From contig NZ_VDMO01000008.1 of NCBI RefSeq assembly GCF_006335125.1, positions 62,001 through 126,000 of the forward strand: a stretch of DNA of 64,000 nt, given 5' to 3'. Positions 31,174 to 40,432 of this stretch are shown here, in pieces. The position numbers and the translations under genes were made by a program. The notes under the pieces were generated by a model, which saw only the letters and a program-made list of their open reading frames with translations, was not told where the DNA came from and did no database searches. Each line of letters starts with the position of its first letter. The first letter of the stretch is position 1. Source of the stretch: Deinococcus radiopugnans ATCC 19172. GTDB lineage: Bacteria > Deinococcota > Deinococci > Deinococcales > Deinococcaceae.

Positions 31174-32991
31174 TCAGTTCGAGCCGACGCTCATGCCCGC
31201 GGCGCGGAACTTGCTCTGCCACAACTGGTACTCCTGCTTCTCGGTCTCCAGCGTTACCGTGCCGGACCAGGAGGTGTTGTTGTAGCAGGTGCTGGTGCAG
31301 TCAGCGAACCAGGTGTTGTTGAACCAGGTACTGTTGTTGCTATTCACGCGAGTCCAACCAATCAGATTGTCGTGGACTGTGTTGTTAAACCAAGTCTTGC
31401 TGCGTTGGCCGTTATTAATGTCCCAGACATAGATACCGACGTTCTGAGCCTTATTGATCTGGCCGGTAGGCAGGCGGCCACTCGACAAAATACGGTTGTT
31501 GAACACCTTGTGATCGTGTCCTCCAGCAATGCCAACGCCTTGATTGGAGGTGCTGACAATCTGGTTGTTATAAACGTCTACGTAGCCACCCGCCTCTGTC
31601 ATGTTGCCTACCGGGCCGTCGCCCAGCATGATGCCACCACCAGAGTAGGAGCCATCTAAGGGGTCAACAGCAAAAGCGCCCTGAATGTAATTGTCATGAA
31701 TCTGAATACGGCTGCTGGAGGTACCGCTGGTGGAGTACAGATTGATGTTCTCCTCCAGAGAGCTCTTGCCCGGCTCGTTGATTACCTCGTTCCACGCAAT
31801 CTCAACGCCGGCGACTCCCTGAACTTTGGCGATCTGAGCAAACTGAACGTAATAGCGCTGACCGTTGTAGCCACCCTTGCCGTCGCTCTTGCGCCCATCA
31901 ATATTCTTGACCTTGTTACGCAGGATTTTGATGGTCTGCCCCGAACCCTTGCCGTTGAACTGATTGACGTAGATGCCCGAGGTTCCTTCCATATAATTGT
32001 TCTCGACGCGGAGATTCCGAAGTTCCTCGGCAGCGATAAAACGCCCAGCGTGTTTGCCTGAGACGTTGGGATTCAAACCGTACGCGTTGGAATTGCGTAC
32101 CGTCAGGTCCATAAACCAGCCACGAATCAGTTCGCCGCGCCCACGCAGGTTGGAGCCTTCGATCACGACAGGCTCGCTGGTCTTCACGTACACAGCAGGT
32201 ACGTTGGGATCCATGCTCTCCCAGTTGCCGCGGTAGGTGCCACCCTTGGTAATCACCAGCGGGCCGCTGTACTTGACATTGTTGGATGGTGGAGGCGTGG
32301 GCGCGGGGGCAGGAGGCGTGGGCTTGCTCGAGACATTACAATCCACCAGGACTGCCCCGCCCCAGTCGGCGTGATCATAGTCAATGTTGTCGCCCGCATC
32401 GGTCACCACCAGCTTCAGTTCCTTGCGCCCCGAAACGTCCACGTTGACCGTCTTGGCCTGGTCAGCGCCGGTCATCTTCCCGCTGTCGAACAGCTTGATG
32501 CCGTCAGCATAGACCTTAAACACGACGCTGCCCCGGTTGCCCACCTCATCGTCCAGGCCAACATCGCTGATAAAGCGGCTGCACTTGCCGGCAAGGTCGA
32601 AGGTCATCGAGGAATTGGCATGCACGCCAAAACCGTTGTCGTACTTCTTGCCCTGGATGGTCAGTTTGCTTCCATCGTTGCTGCCCTTCTCGCCGTTGCT
32701 CATGTTGCGCTCGACTGGACCCCAGCCGCTGGTGGCGGCCGTCCAGGGTTCGCTGCTCAGGGGATTGTTGCCCGCCTTGAGGTCCTGGGCCTTCAGATCG
32801 GTCAGCCCATTGTCGGAAGAAACCCAGGAGTGGTCCATGCCGTCGTAGATGAACTGACTGCCGTCACGTCCATCGACCTGAGGCTGTTCCGCTTGCGGCT
32901 GCGGCGCGGCGCTCTGCTGGGAGCAGGCGGCCAGCGTCAGGGTCAGGGCGAGGGCGGTCAGGGAGAAGGCCGTACGTTGGGACTGGGGCAT
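31174..32991 (-). CDS. Lipoprotein with NPCBM domain and parallel beta-helix
   Basis: 605 residues from the ATG at 32991, which has GAGGAAA eight bases upstream. A signal peptide ends in the lipobox LAAC (about residue 22). Then comes an NPCBM-type carbohydrate-binding module (about 45-215: SGWGPVERNMSNGEKGSNDG, DNGFGVHANSSMTFDL, SDVGLDDEVG, LVVTDAGDNIDYDHADWGGA), a Pro-rich linker, and a right-handed beta-helix (about 240-580) with Asn-rich turns such as LRVENNYMEG and VYNNQIVSTS. Probably binds or cleaves a polysaccharide at the cell surface; the catalytic residues are not identifiable. GC is clearly below the window average, suggesting transfer. Confidence 0.85.
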   Translation of the reverse strand: MPQSQRTAFSLTALALTLTLAACSQQSAAPQPQAEQPQVDGRDGSQFIYDGMDHSWVSSDNGLTDLKAQDLKAGNNPLSSEPWTAATSGWGPVERNMSNGEKGSNDGSKLTIQGKKYDNGFGVHANSSMTFDLAGKCSRFISDVGLDDEVGNRGSVVFKVYADGIKLFDSGKMTGADQAKTVNVDVSGRKELKLVVTDAGDNIDYDHADWGGAVLVDCNVSSKPTPPAPAPTPPPSNNVKYSGPLVITKGGTYRGNWESMDPNVPAVYVKTSEPVVIEGSNLRGRGELIRGWFMDLTVRNSNAYGLNPNVSGKHAGRFIAAEELRNLRVENNYMEGTSGIYVNQFNGKGSGQTIKILRNKVKNIDGRKSDGKGGYNGQRYYVQFAQIAKVQGVAGVEIAWNEVINEPGKSSLEENINLYSTSGTSSSRIQIHDNYIQGAFAVDPLDGSYSGGGIMLGDGPVGNMTEAGGYVDVYNNQIVSTSNQGVGIAGGHDHKVFNNRILSSGRLPTGQINKAQNVGIYVWDINNGQRSKTWFNNTVHDNLIGWTRVNSNNSTWFNNTWFADCTSTCYNNTSWSGTVTLETEKQEYQLWQSKFRAAGMSVGSN

Positions 32992-33622
32992 GGTGAATTT
33001 CCTCTTGAAATGGGACTTGGATGACTTGATCGATTCAGGCTGTGGGGCAAACCTGCAGCGTGGCCTTGATCGCGTCGGGCGGAGGGCTGGGCTCGGCTCA
33101 GGATCAAATCTCTTCCTATCGCCAGAGCGCCGCCGTGGTGCTTGCTCAGTCACCTTAACTAAATCTTATTAGAGGCGTCTGCATAATGGCCGCGCATTAG
33201 GCTTCTCATGGCGCTCACAATGAGATCAATTCGCTTCTCATGCTGAATATTTCATACCTTAAATGAAGTGACGCGAACGACGAAATAGACAGTCCACCAC
33301 GCCTGTTTGAGATGATGAACCTGATCGATTCCTGACGCTATGACTCGCCGATTCAGTGAACTCTTTCCCGGGAGGCTCTCTCTCATCTACGGGCGTTCAA
33401 CGGGCATCTGCAGGAGGGGTCATCCCCTGCTTTAAGATCGTCAGGTCGTGTCCTTCTGTTCCCGCAACAAAGCCCCTCCCACTTGGCAAGGAGTTGCTCT
33501 CCCGCACAGTGATAGGCAAGGGACGTGAGCAGGAACGACTCAGCTCATCAAGACAAAGGCTATGTGCCCGCAGAGAAACTGAGGGTGGAGAAAATCGGAG
33601 GTCCGAGAAGCTCCAGTAAAAG
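32992..33622. other. Lower-GC non-coding stretch
   Basis: About 630 bp upstream of the lipoprotein gene with no convincing gene. AT-rich segments around 33160-33300 could hold the lipoprotein promoter. A GTG-initiated frame of 87 codons at 33356-33619 has unusual codon use and no known family; it ends 3 bp before a strong hairpin, so the stretch may instead be an untranslated transcript. Confidence 0.5.
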
Positions 33623-33654
33623 ACATGGGACGACCCAGCTGAGTCGTCCCATGT
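33623..33654. terminator. Strong hairpin with no clear upstream gene
   Basis: 12 bp perfect stem ACATGGGACGAC / GTCGTCCCATGT with an 8 base loop. It could terminate the small minus-strand gene ending at 33693 or an unidentified plus-strand transcript. Confidence 0.75.
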
Positions 33655-33692
33655 GGGTCAATGGATCCCACCACCCCTAGTCTGATTCTGGC

Positions 33693-33908
33693 TCAGGCAA
33701 CGGATTCACGGACGAGGCCACCCGCCAGTCCATCAGACATCCACAGGTTCACCTGCAGGTTGCTGCTCGCCGGAACCAGTCCAAGCTCTTCTGTGGGCAC
33801 GGCCCAGCGCTCACCCTTCGCGCTTCTGACGAGTACCGAGATGACCAACGCCACCAGCAGGCACAGCGCGACGGCGGCGGGCAACAGCGCGATCATCAGG
33901 AAGGTCAT
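33693..33908 (-). CDS. Small predicted membrane protein
   Basis: 71 residues with one strong hydrophobic helix (IALLPAAVALCLLVALVISVLV) followed by a charged turn and a polar tail. CACAGT five bases before the ATG resembles a degenerate leaderless -10. No family recognised; supported by the membrane helix and the hairpin 39 bp after its stop. Confidence 0.5.
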   Translation of the reverse strand: MTFLMIALLPAAVALCLLVALVISVLVRSAKGERWAVPTEELGLVPASSNLQVNLWMSDGLAGGLVRESVA

Positions 33909-34036
33909 GCCCTACTGTGCCTGCAGGGGCCTGTCCAGACTCTGACAGGTTTTTGTCAGCGCCTGCATTAAGGGTCATTTTCTCATCCTATCCACATCTC
34001 TATGAAGTGTGGTCTTTCTCCTATTACATTAATTTC

Positions 34037-34053
34037 GTTGTGTGGCACACAAC
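34037..34053. promoter_or_regulatory. Perfect 17 bp palindrome upstream of kbl
   Basis: GTTGTGTG-G-CACACAAC, two perfect 8 base arms around one base, in an AT-rich setting about 100 bp before the kbl start. Typical of an operator for a dimeric repressor; the cognate protein is unknown. Confidence 0.6.
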
Positions 34054-34113
34054 ATCTCCTGGTATTGACGTGGTGACGCAGCAGATGCATCTGGTCTACC
34101 CGTCTCCAGCTCA

Positions 34114-34143
34114 CGGACAGTCGCCCCCCCGCGCCCCTAGACT
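34114..34143 (+). promoter_or_regulatory. Leaderless promoter of the oxoamine synthase gene
   Basis: CGGACA (34114-34119), 18 bases, TAGACT (34138-34143), then six bases to the ATG at 34150. Confidence 0.65.
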
Positions 34144-34149
34144 CAGGCC

Positions 34150-35340
<1,191 letters not shown>

Positions 35341-35351
35341 TCGAGTACCGG

Positions 35352-35726
35352 GTGCGCGAACGGCCTGATCTGGCCGCGCTGGGTCGGCTGCGGAAAGCGG
35401 CGTGGGGCGGCCAGGATGACGGCGCGTGGTGGCAGGCGGTCCTCGAACGCAGCCTGACGTGGATCACGGCTTTTGACGGGACAGAGCTGGTGGGCTTCGT
35501 CAACGTGGCGTGGGACGGCGGCGTCCATGCCTTCCTGCTGGACACCACCGTTCATCCGGACTGGGGGCGACGCGGCATCGGGGTCAATCTCGTCTGGGAA
35601 GCCACGCAGGCGGCGAGAGCGGAAGGCATTCACTGGCTGCACGTCGATTATGAACCGCACCTGCACCAGTTTTACGAGCTATGCGGCTTCCGCCCCACAT
35701 CTGCGGGGTTGCTGAAACTGCACTGA
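35352..35726 (+). CDS. GNAT family N-acetyltransferase
   Basis: 124 residues from GTG 35352. The acetyl-CoA loop reads HPDWGRRGIGVNLV (Q/RxxGxG/A type, about residue 70), followed by IHWLHVDYEPHLHQFYELCG and FRP, the usual GNAT C-terminal strands. In-frame codons before the GTG (IEYR) resemble a typical GNAT first strand, so a non-standard CTG start at 35337, overlapping the kbl stop, is conceivable. Likely cotranscribed with kbl. Substrate unknown. Confidence 0.82.
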   Translation: MRERPDLAALGRLRKAAWGGQDDGAWWQAVLERSLTWITAFDGTELVGFVNVAWDGGVHAFLLDTTVHPDWGRRGIGVNLVWEATQAARAEGIHWLHVDYEPHLHQFYELCGFRPTSAGLLKLH

Positions 35727-35756
35727 TCCTTCCCCTTTTTCCCGGTCCTGCCCGGC

Positions 35757-35762
35757 TATCAT
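35757..35762 (+). promoter_or_regulatory. Leaderless -10 box of menG/ubiE
   Basis: TATCAT seven bases before the ATG at 35770. Confidence 0.65.
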
Positions 35763-35769
35763 CTTCGGC

Positions 35770-36498
35770 ATGACCGCCGCACCCCGAAAGCCCTCCGTGG
35801 GCGACAAACAGGACAAGGGCAGCGACGTGCAGGCCATGTTTGCCGACATCGCCCCGCGCTACGACCTGCTTAACCGCGTGCTGAGCCTGGGCGTGGACCG
35901 GGGCTGGCGGCGCGAGGCGGCGCGGGAGGCGCTGGCCCTCGCCCCGGCGCGGGTGCTGGACGTGGCGACGGGCACGGCGGACTTTGCGCTGGAACTCAAG
36001 ACCCGTGCGCCGCAGGTCGAGGTGGTGGGCAGCGACTTCGTGCCGCAGATGCTGGAGATCGGGCGGACCAAGGCGGCGGCGCGGCACCTGGACATCGCGC
36101 TGGAGGAGGGCGACGCCCTGAACCTGCCCTACCCCGACGGCAGTTTCGACAGCGTAACCTGCGCGTTCGGCTTCCGCAACTTTGCCGACTATGCCCAGGG
36201 GCTCTCAGAATTCTGGCGGGTGCTGGCCCCCGGCGGGCGGGCGGTGATCCTGGAGTTTCCGCCGCCCCGCGCCGGGCTGTTCGGTTCTCTGTTCCGGTTT
36301 TACTTTCAGCACGTGCTGCCGCGCATTGGCGGGTTGATCAGCGGCAACGCAGGCGCGTACACCTATCTGCCCGAGAGCGTGCTCGCCTTTCCGCCCCCCG
36401 AGCGACTGGCGGATCTGATGCGCGCCACTGGCTTCCGAACCCGCCACCGCCTGCTGACCTTCGGCATCGCGGCGATTCACGTGGGGGATAAGCTGTAG
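35770..36498 (+). CDS. ubiE: Demethylmenaquinone methyltransferase (UbiE/MenG)
   Basis: SAM-dependent C-methylation that completes menaquinone. 242 residues with the UbiE signatures: MFADIAPRYDLLNRVLSLG near residue 20, the SAM loop VLDVATGTADFA, EGDALNLPYPDGSFDSVTC, FGFRNFADYAQGL, LAPGGRAVILEFPPP and YLPESVLAFPPPERLADLM. Deinococcus-like bacteria use menaquinone, so the menaquinone substrate is preferred over ubiquinone. Stand-alone gene. Confidence 0.94.
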   Translation: MTAAPRKPSVGDKQDKGSDVQAMFADIAPRYDLLNRVLSLGVDRGWRREAAREALALAPARVLDVATGTADFALELKTRAPQVEVVGSDFVPQMLEIGRTKAAARHLDIALEEGDALNLPYPDGSFDSVTCAFGFRNFADYAQGLSEFWRVLAPGGRAVILEFPPPRAGLFGSLFRFYFQHVLPRIGGLISGNAGAYTYLPESVLAFPPPERLADLMRATGFRTRHRLLTFGIAAIHVGDKL

Positions 36499-36534
36499 GA
36501 CACTGGCAACGACTAACCGGCGACGCCAGATCAG

Positions 36535-36966
36535 TTACCAGTCGGCCTCGTCATCCAATCCCTCATCCTCGTCCACGACACGCGCCCAGTCGCGCGCCAC
36601 GGCGGGGTGATGTTGCAGCACCCGTTCCAGCAGGCGCTCCACATCCGCGTCGGCCCAGCCCTGAACGTTGGGCAGGCGGCGGGCGGCAGGGGCCGGAACG
36701 AAGGTGGCCGGGGACGCCTGATACACCAGCAGCGTGGCGCAGACGTGCTTGCACATGACGTTGTGCTCGTCGGGGCAACTGCAGGACCACTGCTTGCGTC
36801 CCAGATCCACCGCCACGCGGTACGGGGCACGTCGGCTGCCCTGCACGCGGGCACGTAGGGTATCGCCGTCGCGGGTGCAGGCGCCGACGACCTTTGGCAG
36901 CGCCAACGCCCGGTCCCGGACCTTGGCGCTGGCGTGGGCCAGCAGTTCGGCCGCTGAAGGCGTCAT
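36535..36966 (-). CDS. SWIM zinc-finger protein
   Basis: 143 residues with a SWIM finger of the form CxCxnCxH: WSCSCPDEHNVMCKHVCATL (about residues 62-81). A positively charged first half suggests nucleic acid or protein binding; the acidic C-terminus has no recognised domain. Its ATG overlaps the murE stop by a base pair step (ATGA), so it is translated from the murE transcript. Confidence 0.85.
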   Translation of the reverse strand: MTPSAAELLAHASAKVRDRALALPKVVGACTRDGDTLRARVQGSRRAPYRVAVDLGRKQWSCSCPDEHNVMCKHVCATLLVYQASPATFVPAPAARRLPNVQGWADADVERLLERVLQHHPAVARDWARVVDEDEGLDDEADW

Positions 36967-38444
36967 GGTGTGGCGGGCGCAGCCCACGCGGCCAGCGCCG
37001 CCCGCGCCACGGCCACCTCATCCCACGGCAGGGTCTCGTCGGCGCGTTCCAGGGTGTCTTCAGGCCCCTTGCCGGCCAGCAGCACGGTGTCTCCCGGTTG
37101 CGCCTGCCGGATGATCCACGCAATCGCCTCTGCCCGGTCGGCAATGGTGGTGAAGTTTTCGTGTCCTGTTTCCTGAGCCCCCCGCTCCATCTCGCGCAGG
37201 ATGTCGGCCAGGGAGGTGTCGCGGCAATCCTCTTCCGTGAAGACGGCGTGATCGGCCAGCCGGGAAGCCACCTCGCCCAGCGGCGCCCGCTTGCCCGGAT
37301 CGCGCGGCCCGCCCGCCGAACCGATCAGCACCCACAGCCGCCCTGGCGTGGTGGTGCGTAACGTCGCCAGCGCCTTTTCCAGACTGGGCGGCGTGTGCGC
37401 GAAATCCACGATCACGCGCGGGGCAGCGCCGTCGCCGGGCAGCAACTCCATGCGCCCCGGCACCCCCCGGAAGTAGGCCAGACCAGCGATCAGGTCCTCC
37501 TTCGTCGCGCCCAGTTGGGCCGCCGCCGCCATCCCCGCCAGCGCATTGGCCACGTTGAAGCGCCCGATCATCGGCAGGTGCGCCTGGAATTCTCCCAGGG
37601 GTGAGGTGACGCGCCAGTCCAGCCCGCCCGCGCCTTCCCTGATGTCATGAGCCGTCCAGTCGGCCTGCGTGCCCTCGGCGCTGTAGGTCGTTTCCTCTGG
37701 CGCGAGGCCGGTCAGCTGCGCGGTCCACGGATCGTCCGCATTCAGGACGGCGTGACGGGCGCGTTCCACCAGCTTGCGTTTCTCGGCGAAGTACCCTTCC
37801 ACGGTGCCGTGAAAATCCAGGTGTTCGCGGCTCAGGTGCGTCCAGACCGCCACGTCCCAGTCCACGCCGCGCACCCGCTCCAGGGCCAGCGCGTGGCTGC
37901 TGGCCTCCAGCACCGCCGCGTCCGCACCCGCCGTCACCAGTTCGCGCAGGGTGCGCTGGACCTGCGGGGCCTCGGGGGTGGTGAAGTGGGCCGGGAAGTG
38001 CCGCAGTTCGCCGTCCGGCAACTCGTAGCCCACGGTGCTGAGCAGGCCCGTCTTCAGGCCCGCCGCGCGCAACAGGTGGCGGGTCAGCCACGCGGTGGTG
38101 GTCTTGCCGTCGGTGCCGGTGACCCCCACGACCCGCAGCTCCCGGCTGGGCTGGTCCTCAAGGGCCGCCGCCGCGTCCGCCAGCGCCGCCCGCGCGTCTG
38201 GCACCCGCAGGTAGGGCAGCGGCGAGGTCAGGCCGTCCGGCAGGCCCTCGCCCAGCACCGCCACCGCCCCGGCCTGCCGCACCTGTTCTATGAAGCGGTG
38301 GCCGTCGAAGCGTGCCCCGCGAATCGCCACGAACACGTCCCCCGGCCCCGCCCAGTCGGCGTTGTGGGTGACGCCGCGCACAGGCAGGTCAGGCAGATCA
38401 GTGGGCGGCAGATTCAGGGCGGCGGCCAGGGCTTGCAGACGCAT
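36963..38444 (-). CDS. murE: UDP-MurNAc-tripeptide synthetase (MurE type)
   Basis: Adds the third amino acid to UDP-MurNAc-Ala-Glu. 493 residues when started at 38444, where a leaderless -10 box supports the ATG; 92 further upstream codons look non-coding. Domain order is N-terminal UDP-binding, ATPase with GVTGTDGKTTTAWL (about residue 110), then the C-terminal ligase. The position of the DNPR motif of DAP-adding enzymes reads EEDCRDTS (about residue 404), so the residue added is probably not meso-DAP; ornithine is expected in Deinococcus. Confidence 0.93.
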   Translation of the reverse strand: MRLQALAAALNLPPTDLPDLPVRGVTHNADWAGPGDVFVAIRGARFDGHRFIEQVRQAGAVAVLGEGLPDGLTSPLPYLRVPDARAALADAAAALEDQPSRELRVVGVTGTDGKTTTAWLTRHLLRAAGLKTGLLSTVGYELPDGELRHFPAHFTTPEAPQVQRTLRELVTAGADAAVLEASSHALALERVRGVDWDVAVWTHLSREHLDFHGTVEGYFAEKRKLVERARHAVLNADDPWTAQLTGLAPEETTYSAEGTQADWTAHDIREGAGGLDWRVTSPLGEFQAHLPMIGRFNVANALAGMAAAAQLGATKEDLIAGLAYFRGVPGRMELLPGDGAAPRVIVDFAHTPPSLEKALATLRTTTPGRLWVLIGSAGGPRDPGKRAPLGEVASRLADHAVFTEEDCRDTSLADILREMERGAQETGHENFTTIADRAEAIAWIIRQAQPGDTVLLAGKGPEDTLERADETLPWDEVAVARAALAAWAAPATP

Positions 38445-38450
38445 GCGCCG

Positions 38451-38456
38451 AGGGTA
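38451..38456 (-). promoter_or_regulatory. Leaderless -10 box of murE
   Basis: TACCCT on the minus strand, six bases before the ATG at 38444. Confidence 0.6.
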
Positions 38457-38743
38457 GCAGGGGAAGGAAGAAAGCGAGTGGGTGCATGGCGCGAACGCCA
38501 GAGCACAGGTGGGCTCGCCCAGGATTCCGAACCGCTCGCTACCCGAGGGCCACAAAATCACCCTTCTCCCATGAGGGAGCTGAGCACCGGCCAGGACAGC
38601 AGCTTCACAATATGGCATTTGTCCTTTAGAGTTGTAACTCTCCTGGTAACCAATTTTTGAACTGGGTTGAGAACCGGGCGCACCCACTTTTTCTGTCGGC
38701 CAGGAGACCCTTTCCACCATGATGAGTCGAATCTGACGAAACC
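38457..38743. other. Intergenic region upstream of the NCS2 permease promoter
   Basis: About 290 bp with no gene. It contains a small palindrome AGAGTT-GT-AACTCT at 38628-38641 in an AT-rich patch, about 100 bp before the -35, a position where a regulator could bind. Confidence 0.5.
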
Positions 38744-38772
38744 TTGACAGTATTTTGAAAAGCTTTTACACT
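38744..38772 (+). promoter_or_regulatory. Strong promoter of the NCS2 permease gene
   Basis: Consensus TTGACA, 17 base spacer, TACACT. Transcription would begin near 38779, leaving a leader of almost 150 bases: unlike most genes here, this one is not leaderless. Confidence 0.88.
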
Positions 38773-38895
38773 CTATGGAAATTAGACAGCTAAGTAAAAG
38801 GGCCGGAGGAGCGGTGGAGTGACGGTAGGAAGCACGGGGCAGGCTCGGCAGGCACGCGCGGCAGGCCATTTCTAGACGCATCAACGCAATCTGCA

Positions 38896-38912
38896 CTGGC
38901 CCAGACGGCCAG
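38896..38912 (+). promoter_or_regulatory. Leader hairpin just before the ribosome binding site
   Basis: CTGGCC-CAGAC-GGCCAG, ending four bases before CGGAGGAAAC and the ATG. The loop context CCAGACGG is somewhat like the CCAGAGAGG loop bound by PyrR, one base shorter. Role is inference. Confidence 0.4.
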
Positions 38913-38925
38913 ATTCGGAGGAAAC

Positions 38926-40308
38926 ATGACGACAGCACCAACGCGCAACAACGTCCACCCCGTCGACGAGGTTCTGGCTCCCCAGAACATGATTGCTTTC
39001 GGGCTCCAGCACGTGCTGAGCATGTACGCGGGCATCGTGGCCGTGCCGCTGGTGCTGGCGTCGGCCCTGGGCCTGGACAGCGAGACCGTGGTCCGTATCA
39101 TCGGGGCCAGCTTCTTCATGTGTGGCGTGGCCACCATCATCCAGACCATCGGCTTCGCAGGGTTCGGGGCCAAGCTGCCTATCGTGCAGGGCACCACCTT
39201 CGCCTCGGTGGCCACCATGATCGCCATCGGCAAGTCCTTTGGGCTGCCGGGCATTTTCGGGGCGGTGATCGCGGGGGGCGTGCTGACTGTTCTGCTGGCG
39301 CCGTACTTCTCCAAGCTGCTGCGCTTCTTCCCGCCGGTGGTGGCCGGCACGGTGATCCTGATGATCGGCGTCTCGCTGATGCCGGTGGCGATCAAGTGGG
39401 CCGGCGGCGGCACGCCCGGCATCACGCCCACGTTCGGCGCCCCCATCAACCTGGGCCTGGCCACCCTGACGCTGGTGATCGTGCTGCTGCTTACGCGCTT
39501 CGGCAAAGGCTTCCTGAGCCGGGTCGCCGTGCTGCTGGGCCTGGTCATCGGGACCGTGGTGGCTGCCCTGCTGGGACAGGCGGATTTCTCCAAGGTGGCG
39601 ACCGCCGAATGGTTCGGCTTCACCATGCCATTCCACTTCGGTACGCCCACCTTCAGCCTGGTGCCGGTGCTGTCCATGCTGCTGGTGATGCTGGTGGTCA
39701 TGGTGGAAACCACCGCCGATCTGCTGGCCATCGGTGAAGTGACCGACAAGCACGTGGACGCGGGCGACGTGGCCAAGGGCCTGCGCGCCGACGGCCTGTC
39801 CACGGCGCTGGGCGGCATCTTCTGCGCCTTCCCCTTTACCGCCTTCGCCCAGAACGTCGGCCTGGTGCGCTTCACCGGCATCAAGAGCCGTTTCGTGGTG
39901 GCCGTGGCCGGCGTGATTCTGATGCTGCTGGGCTTTCTGCCCAAGCTGAGCGCGGTGGTCTCGGCCATTCCGCTGCCTGTCCTGGGCGGGGCGGGGCTGG
40001 TGCTGTTCGGCACGGTGGCCGCCGCCGGGGTGCAGACCCTGTCCAAGGTCAACATGAACGACACCCGCAACCTGATCATCGTGGCCGTCAGCGTGGCGCT
40101 GGGCGTGATTCCTTCCACGGTGCCCACCCTGTACGAGAAGCTGCCCGAACAGGCCCAGCTGTTCCTGGACAGCGGCATCACCTCCGCCGCGCTGGCCGCG
40201 ATCATCCTGAACATCCTGTTCAACATCGTGGGCAACAACACGCCGCACCCGTCCTCGCTGGCCCCCAGCTCCAGCAACGCGCCGGAACCGAGCGACTTCC
40301 ACGCCTGA
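38926..40308 (+). CDS. NCS2 family uracil/xanthine permease
   Basis: 460-residue proton-coupled nucleobase transporter of the inner membrane with about 14 membrane segments. Family marks: FGLQHVLSMYAGIVAVPLVL at the N-terminus, QGTTFASVATM (about residue 88), and VETTADLLAIGEVTDKHV with the substrate-site Glu (about 264). The xanthine/purine branch is somewhat favoured over UraA by the ETTAD form, but the base carried cannot be settled. An alternative site GAFPFTAF-like segment (FCAFPFTAFAQNVG) is also intact. Confidence 0.92.
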   Translation: MTTAPTRNNVHPVDEVLAPQNMIAFGLQHVLSMYAGIVAVPLVLASALGLDSETVVRIIGASFFMCGVATIIQTIGFAGFGAKLPIVQGTTFASVATMIAIGKSFGLPGIFGAVIAGGVLTVLLAPYFSKLLRFFPPVVAGTVILMIGVSLMPVAIKWAGGGTPGITPTFGAPINLGLATLTLVIVLLLTRFGKGFLSRVAVLLGLVIGTVVAALLGQADFSKVATAEWFGFTMPFHFGTPTFSLVPVLSMLLVMLVVMVETTADLLAIGEVTDKHVDAGDVAKGLRADGLSTALGGIFCAFPFTAFAQNVGLVRFTGIKSRFVVAVAGVILMLLGFLPKLSAVVSAIPLPVLGGAGLVLFGTVAAAGVQTLSKVNMNDTRNLIIVAVSVALGVIPSTVPTLYEKLPEQAQLFLDSGITSAALAAIILNILFNIVGNNTPHPSSLAPSSSNAPEPSDFHA

Positions 40309-40342
40309 TCCAGCCCCGAACACGGCCACGCCGCACCACCAG

Positions 40343-40367
40343 CCCCCTCCCAGCGGAGGGGGTCTTT
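40343..40367 (+). terminator. Terminator of the NCS2 permease gene
   Basis: CCCCCTCC-CAGC-GGAGGGGG followed by TCTTT, 35 bp after the stop. Confidence 0.92.
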
Positions 40368-40432
40368 CATGGCTTTGCGGCCGCGTGGTCCGGCCAGCGC
40401 CGCCCCACCGTTTATGGCAGGATGCTCCCTGA

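Noticed and set aside
33356..33619. 87-codon GTG frame in the low-GC gap
   Set aside because: Codon use unlike the other genes, no ribosome binding site or -10 box at the right spacing, and no known family; kept only as a possible transcript.
38445..38720. 92-codon N-terminal extension of MurE
   Set aside because: The added residues do not match MurE and a -10 box lies six bases before the internal ATG.
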